Source: Chlamydiota bacterium (GTDB taxonomy: Bacteria > Chlamydiota > Chlamydiia > Chlamydiales > SM23-39). Taken from it: DNA of 13,569 bases. The translations under genes and the position numbers were made by a program. The stretch is taken from positions 1 through 13,569 of the forward strand of contig DAIDLB010000228.1 of assembly GCA_027449725.1 (NCBI GenBank), read 5' to 3'. Under the pieces are notes generated by a model. That model was not told where the DNA came from. It searched no databases and saw nothing but the letters and a program-made list of their open reading frames with translations. Positions 9,698 to 13,569 of the stretch are shown in pieces (the stretch's first letter is position 1; every line of letters starts with the position of its first letter).

Positions 9698-10533
9698 AAA
9701 GAGTTTTTTTTTCTGTCGTTTTTGCGATCGGATTGAGCGTTATCGCCCTCGTCCGCACCGACGGATTTACTCCTGCGAAAATCCAGGGAAAGCTTGTCCC
9801 CGGAGAAGCTGCAGCCCCCTCGGAAGAGATTCTTGCCAAGCTTTCCCAAAGATATCGCTACCTCGCGAAAGGAAGGCAGTGTTTCGTTTTTGCGAGCGAA
9901 GATGGGAAAGAGGTTCTTAAATTTCTAAATTACAACCGATTTTATTTTCCCCATATCCCCTTTTTCGAGGACTATGCCGAGAGGCGGCATAGCCGTTATA
10001 AAAAAACGGTTGAAAGCTTGGCCTTGGCGTCTGAAAACCTTTCTCGTGAGACGGGGATCGAGTATCTCCATCTTAAGCGGGGAGGTTCTCTTCCGGTTCT
10101 TGAACTTCTGGGACCGGGGGGAAGCTGCCGTTTGATTGATCTGAACCAAGTGGCGTTCGTCTTACAAAAGCGGATGGATATGCCTGTTTTTGAAAAGCTC
10201 TCCCTGCTTGCAAAAGAGAGGGGAGAAGAAGGACTTCGCCAAGCGCTTGCAGCGATTCTCTCCCTCTTGCAAAAACGGTGTTCTCTCGGCATAGCCGATG
10301 ACGACCGGGACATCGAAATCAATTTCGGTTTTTTAGGAGACGAGCCGCTTTTGATCGATCCGGGCAGGCTCTTTTTCACAGAGGAGCTGTTTACCTCGGA
10401 GGGAGTCCGCTTCGAGATGAATGAGGCGACAAAAAAGCTCTACAAGTGGCTTTCGATCCACTACCCCTCTTCCGCCGAATGGCTGAGAAGGGAGATCACT
10501 TCGGAATCCTCTGTTTGGAGAAACGAGTTGTAG
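9694..10533 (+). CDS. Membrane-anchored or secreted kinase-like protein, paralog 4 of 4
   Basis: A 279-residue last member of the tandem family. It starts with GTG at 9694, overlapping the TGA of paralog 3 by four bases, with GAGGAG and AAAGG purine stretches upstream. The leader VKRVFFSVVFAIGLSVIALV is a likely anchor or signal peptide. Core landmarks: YLAKGRQCFVFASEDGKEV (56-74) with K76; RETGIEYLHLKRG (118-130); LNQVAFVLQKR (150-160); GIADDDRDIEINFGF with D204 and N210; LLIDPGRLFF with D222 and G224. The first loop glycine is missing and the DFG phenylalanine is proline, so this copy may be inactive. Nine T in a row (9704-9712) lie in codons 4-7. The last 73 bp overlap the convergent phosphoribosyltransferase gene; the family core already ends near EWLRREI, so the overlap involves a dispensable-looking tail. 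Confidence 0.75.
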   Translation: MKRVFFSVVFAIGLSVIALVRTDGFTPAKIQGKLVPGEAAAPSEEILAKLSQRYRYLAKGRQCFVFASEDGKEVLKFLNYNRFYFPHIPFFEDYAERRHSRYKKTVESLALASENLSRETGIEYLHLKRGGSLPVLELLGPGGSCRLIDLNQVAFVLQKRMDMPVFEKLSLLAKERGEEGLRQALAAILSLLQKRCSLGIADDDRDIEINFGFLGDEPLLIDPGRLFFTEELFTSEGVRFEMNEATKKLYKWLSIHYPSSAEWLRREITSESSVWRNEL

Positions 10534-11087
10534 AACTGGCCGACCGCGAAAAAAGAGGAGGGGGTATAGAGGACAACCGGCTCGGCCCCTTCGCGCCTCA
10601 GTTTTTCGAGCGCTTCCGGAGGCGCTACAGGCGCTGCGGCGATGCACCGCTTCGCCCCCTGCTTCAGAACGTAGCGGATCGAGACGAGCATTGTAGCCGC
10701 GGTTGCAATCCCGTCGTCAACGAGAATGACCGTTTTTTTCTGAAGAGAAAGAGGAGGTCTTCCTTGGCGGTACAGGGCAAGGCGCCGCTCGGCCTCTTTT
10801 TTTTCTCTGGCGATTTCGCTTTCCAAATAGGCTTTACGGGCCAGATCTTCCCGATAGATCGCCTCATCGCCGGCGATCGCTCCAATCGCAAATTCCGGGT
10901 TTCCGGGCGCACCGATCTTCCGGGGAGCGATGACATCAAGCGGGAGTCCGAGCGCTTTTGCGACGGCGGCCGCTATGACGACGCCTCCTCGGGGCAGCCC
11001 CAGGACAACGGCCGGTTTTTCTACAAAAAGCTGCTTTAGCGCTTCGGCGAGTTGATGGCCGGCATCGCTGCGGTCTTGAAAAAGCAT
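10461..11087 (-). CDS. Phosphoribosyltransferase-domain protein (COG1926 type)
   Basis: A 208-residue type I phosphoribosyltransferase-fold protein. It begins FQDRSDAGHQLAEAL, the usual opening of the COG1926 group, followed by VLGLPRGGVVIAAAVAKAL (28-46) and VIAPRKIGAPGNPEFAIGA (52-70), and holds the PRPP-binding signature VILVDDGIATAATM (120-133; D124, D125). The C-terminus has SSFFAVGQFYNSF, also typical. The natural substrate of this group is not established, so no pathway is claimed; purine salvage enzymes proper (Hpt, Apt) look different. The ATG at 11085-11087 has AAGG about ten bases upstream. The gene is convergent with kinase-like paralog 4 and overlaps it by 73 bp at the 3' end. 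It is divergent from the YihY-like gene, with a 310-bp palindromic element between the two starts. Confidence 0.9.
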   Translation of the reverse strand: MLFQDRSDAGHQLAEALKQLFVEKPAVVLGLPRGGVVIAAAVAKALGLPLDVIAPRKIGAPGNPEFAIGAIAGDEAIYREDLARKAYLESEIAREKKEAERRLALYRQGRPPLSLQKKTVILVDDGIATAATMLVSIRYVLKQGAKRCIAAAPVAPPEALEKLRREGAEPVVLYTPSSFFAVGQFYNSFLQTEDSEVISLLSHSAEEG

Positions 11088-11120
11088 AGAAAAGAACCTT
11101 CTTTTCGGTATACGTTGTGA

Positions 11121-11430
11121 GAGGATGTCTACAAAGTAAGGGTTCGTCGATTTTCAGGATTATTTTGGCCGATTTTCGATTTTTTTGCGGAGGTATACCG
11201 CGCGCAGGAAGGATTGACATGTTCCGACCGAGCGAGACAAAGCAGAATCGATTCGAATGAGGAGCACCATTCCCGCATCGGGAAGGGCGACGAAGAAAAT
11301 CGATTCTGCGAAATCGCAGCCGGTCGGAACATGTCAATCTTGACGGAGCGCGGTATAGTATCGACAGAAGTATATAACCTCCCCAAAAAGAACCCGAAAA
11401 TCGACTGAACCTCACTTTGTAGACACCCTC
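11121..11430. mobile_element. 310-bp imperfect palindrome, MITE-like element with TGA flanks
   Basis: This fills most of the 352-bp gap between two divergent genes. The two ends are inverted copies of GAGGRTGTCTACAAAGT (11121-11137 against 11414-11430), and the match continues inward through TCGATTTTC, then TATACCGCGC (11194-11203/11348-11357), ATTGACATGTTCCGACCG (11213-11230/11321-11338, perfect) and GCAGAATCGATT (11242-11253/11298-11309, perfect). Every matching pair adds up to the same sum (22551), so the arms align without a single gap around a centre at 11275.5. TGA directly flanks both ends (11118-11120 and 11431-11433), consistent with a 3-bp target duplication. No transposase frame is present. 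A 3-bp TNA duplication is known for the IS1031 group of the IS5 family, but the link is only suggestive. The small frames inside it look like chance. Confidence 0.75.
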
Positions 11431-11431
11431 T

Positions 11432-11435
11432 GAGG
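11432..11435 (+). promoter_or_regulatory. Ribosome binding site of the YihY-like gene
   Basis: GAGG four bases before the ATG at 11440. It sits immediately outside the palindromic element, so the element inserted, if it did, right up against the translation start and must have displaced or supplied the promoter. Confidence 0.55.
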
Positions 11436-11439
11436 TGCA

Positions 11440-12741
11440 ATGAAAAAGATCAAGCGCTATTTAATTCAGGGGCTATGGGACTTTTCTTTAAGGGAAAAGA
11501 AGGGCATCACCCGCTTCTTTTTTAAAGTTCTCCGCGTCTCTGTCCTCTCCGTCCGAGGATTTTTTGCAGATGGTTGCAGCCTCCACGCTTCTTCTCTCAC
11601 TTTTTACAGCCTCCTCTCTACCGTTCCTCTTCTTGCCCTCGCCTTTGCCATCGCACAAGGATTTGGCCTGCAGGACTATCTGGAGACAAGACTATTGGAG
11701 AGGTTTCAGGAAAATGCCGCGTTTCTCAAAGAGCTATTCGTCTTCTCCGACCGCCTGCTTGAGCAGAGCAAGCGGGGCGTTGTCGCAGGTGCCGGCGCTC
11801 TCGTCCTCTTTTGGAGCGCTACATCTCTGATGATCAATATGGAGCAAACCTTCAACTGGATTTGGAAGGTCAAGAGGAGACGGCCCTGGCGGAGAGTGTT
11901 CAGCGACTATTTGGCAATCATCCTGATTGCGCCTCTACTCTTTCTCCTCTCGAGCAGCCTGTCGCTTTACCTTACCGGAATTTTGAAAGAAGCTGTAGCC
12001 CACCTCCTGGGAGAGTCGTCTCTCGGAACCGCAGCCCTTTTTTGCATCCGCTCGATCCCATATCTTCTTCTCTGGCTTCTCTATGCCCTTCTTTACTGTG
12101 TATTGCCCAATACCCGCGTCCGCTTCTCATCTGCCTTGGCCGGAGGGTTTGTCGCCGGATGCTTTCTTCTCTTTACTCAGGCGGCCTATATCTATTTTCA
12201 GACGGGCGTTTCTCAATATAGCGCTGTTTACGGCAGCTTCGCCGCCCTGCCTCTCTTCATGATATGGGTGCAGATCAACTGGTTTTTGCTCCTTCTCGGA
12301 GTGGAGATCACCCATGCCTGCCAGATGGAAGAGCGGAGCGAATATGCCGCCTCGGGTGGTGAGATGAGCTGCCGGTTGAAGTGGGCCGCCGCGATCTGGG
12401 TTGCGACTGTCGCCCTTGAAGGGCCGGTGACGCTCGATCTTCTTGTACGGGGAAAAAAAGTCCCTTACGCGGTGGCCGAGCCGGCAATTCAAATGCTTGT
12501 CGACGCCCAAATCCTCGCCGAGGTGAAGGGGAAGAAACAGAGATATCTGCCGCTTTGCGATTTGCGGGCCCTTCGGATCTCTGATCTGATCGACATCCTG
12601 GAAAAAAACGGAAAAGACGCCCTTCCTCCGATGCCTGAAATCAGCCGCATCGAAGAGCTTCTCGATTCTTTTTGGGGGCTGATCGAAAAAGCCGGAAAGA
12701 ATTATTACCTGAAAGATATATGCAAAGACTCGAACCGCTAA
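11440..12741 (+). CDS. YihY/BrkB-family inner membrane protein with C-terminal winged-helix-like region
   Basis: A 433-residue polytopic membrane protein of the YihY/virulence factor BrkB family (formerly, and wrongly, called RNase BN). The function of the family is not settled. About six hydrophobic segments are visible between residues 45 and 290, beginning with the family's LTFYSLLSTVPLLALAFAIA and including ALVLFWSATSLMINMEQTFN, YLAIILIAPLLFLLSSS, YLLLWLLYALLYCVLPN, ALAGGFVAGCFLLFTQAAYI and GSFAALPLFMIWVQINWFLL. The soluble C-terminal ~125 residues (AEPAIQMLVDAQILAEVKGKKQRYLPL and on) resemble the winged-helix extension found in longer family members. A clear GAGG site supports the start. 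Its last 22 bases overlap the start of manA, so the two are probably one operon. Any promoter must lie in or before the palindromic element upstream. Confidence 0.92.
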   Translation: MKKIKRYLIQGLWDFSLREKKGITRFFFKVLRVSVLSVRGFFADGCSLHASSLTFYSLLSTVPLLALAFAIAQGFGLQDYLETRLLERFQENAAFLKELFVFSDRLLEQSKRGVVAGAGALVLFWSATSLMINMEQTFNWIWKVKRRRPWRRVFSDYLAIILIAPLLFLLSSSLSLYLTGILKEAVAHLLGESSLGTAALFCIRSIPYLLLWLLYALLYCVLPNTRVRFSSALAGGFVAGCFLLFTQAAYIYFQTGVSQYSAVYGSFAALPLFMIWVQINWFLLLLGVEITHACQMEERSEYAASGGEMSCRLKWAAAIWVATVALEGPVTLDLLVRGKKVPYAVAEPAIQMLVDAQILAEVKGKKQRYLPLCDLRALRISDLIDILEKNGKDALPPMPEISRIEELLDSFWGLIEKAGKNYYLKDICKDSNR

Positions 12742-13569
12742 AATTCAAGCCCGTCTACCGGGATTATGTCTGGGGGGGAAGCCGGATCCAAACAAAGTTT
12801 GGCCGGAAGGATACCCCTTCCCCTTGCGCCGAATCGTGGGAGATAGTCGACAGGCCGGAGGGGATGAGCGTTGTGGCGGAGGGGCGTTTTGCGGGAACCA
12901 CTCTCAATGATCTCGTCGTCCTTTACGGAGAAAAGCTCCTTGGGCGAGGAAGAAAGGAGAGGCGGTTTCCGCTTCTCATCAAAGTGATCGATGCGAAAGA
13001 GCCTCTCAGCGTCCAGGTCCATCCGAGCGAAGAGAGCGCGGAGCGCTTTGGCGGCGAGCCGAAGACTGAGGCTTGGCATCTTTTGGAGGGGGGGCCTCTC
13101 TATGCCTCTTTCAAGCGGCCGACGAGCAAAGAAGAGCTGTTTCGGGCGATTCAGGAAGAGCGGGCAGAAAAGCTTCTCCAAAAAATCGACGCCCGTGTCG
13201 GCGAGACGCTCTTTATCCCCGGAGGACGGATCCATGCGATCGGTCCCGGATGCCTGATCTTCGAGGTGCAGCAAAATTCCAACTCGACATTCCGCGTCTA
13301 TGATTGGGGAAGGAAAGGGCGGGAGCTTCATCTTGACGAAGCGTGCAACTGCATCAAATTTGACGATACGGCAAATCCGCTTGTCAAACCTCTGGATGAG
13401 GCCAATCTCCTTGCCACGCTGTTTTTTACGATCCAGAAGCTGGAGACGGCGGAAAGACTCCAAGTCGAATGCGATCCGGAGACATTTCAGATCTTCTTTC
13501 ATCTTGAAAGAGGGGAGACGACCCTCTTTCCGGCCGATTCAGAACCGCTAGATCTGTCAGCGGGTAGCT
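12720..13569 (+). CDS. manA: Mannose-6-phosphate isomerase, class I (cut by window edge)
   Basis: Phosphomannose isomerase interconverts mannose-6-phosphate and fructose-6-phosphate with a zinc ion; it links glycolysis to GDP-mannose supply. The 283 residues present cover nearly all of a typical short bacterial type I enzyme (about 300-320). Visible landmarks are VYRDYVWGGSRI (12-23), the zinc-site segment LSVQVHPSEE (Q99, H101), KTEAWHLLEGG (E117), and GGRIHAIGPGCLIFEVQQNS with H172, followed by FRVYDWGR (191-198). All expected metal ligands are there. The ATG at 12720-12722 lies within the end of the YihY-like gene in another phase, so translation is coupled. The gene runs off the right edge. 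No sugar-nucleotide genes are visible in the window, though the glycosyltransferase at 2632 could use products of this pathway; that link is speculative. Confidence 0.95.
   Translation, partial: MQRLEPLKFKPVYRDYVWGGSRIQTKFGRKDTPSPCAESWEIVDRPEGMSVVAEGRFAGTTLNDLVVLYGEKLLGRGRKERRFPLLIKVIDAKEPLSVQVHPSEESAERFGGEPKTEAWHLLEGGPLYASFKRPTSKEELFRAIQEERAEKLLQKIDARVGETLFIPGGRIHAIGPGCLIFEVQQNSNSTFRVYDWGRKGRELHLDEACNCIKFDDTANPLVKPLDEANLLATLFFTIQKLETAERLQVECDPETFQIFFHLERGETTLFPADSEPLDLSAGS

Noticed and set aside
10446..11039. Plus-strand frame over the phosphoribosyltransferase gene
   Set aside because: Antisense shadow; the minus strand carries a clear PRPP motif.
11214..11408. Small protein encoded within the palindromic element
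   Set aside because: Short, no ribosome site, and the element's symmetry explains the sequence.
12738..13502. Minus-strand frame of 254 codons over manA
   Set aside because: Antisense to a complete set of phosphomannose isomerase motifs.

Overview
The window looks like a piece of chromosome from an environmental (non-Chlamydiaceae) member of the Chlamydiota. The main argument is gene order: pyrG, ruvX/yqgF and zwf lie head to tail on the minus strand, as they do in Chlamydia (CT183-CT184-CT185 in C. trachomatis). A U-box (ubiquitin-ligase type) domain and a run of secreted or membrane-anchored kinase-like paralogs fit a host-associated bacterium. The assignment is an inference from these features; no search was run.

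Layout. 1-2523 (minus): 5' part of zwf, ruvX and pyrG, a G+C-rich housekeeping block. The ruvX-zwf gap (308-491) is filled by two copies of a hairpin repeat facing each other. 2632-5131 (plus): a family 2 glycosyltransferase and an iron-sulfur L-serine dehydratase. A third copy of the hairpin repeat sits on the serine dehydratase stop codon. 5238-6462 (plus): a histidine phosphatase and, directly after it, an open frame encoding a U-box domain that has no normal start codon. 6459-7148 (minus): an unrecognised protein. 7259-10533 (plus): four tandem paralogs, each with an N-terminal hydrophobic segment followed by a kinase-like core (glycine loop, VLK lysine, Asp-x5-Asn, IDxG). 10461-11087 (minus): a COG1926-type phosphoribosyltransferase. 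11121-11430: a 310-bp element that is one long ungapped imperfect palindrome flanked by TGA on both sides, so MITE-like. 11440 to the end (plus): a YihY/BrkB-family membrane protein overlapping the start of mannose-6-phosphate isomerase (manA), which runs off the window.

How the parts fit. The outer blocks are metabolic: CTP synthesis, pentose phosphate entry, serine breakdown, fructose-6-P/mannose-6-P exchange. The middle (about 5.2-10.5 kb) is an accessory island whose genes look like signalling or host-interaction functions. The tandem kinase-like family and the U-box frame are the strongest candidates for something undescribed.
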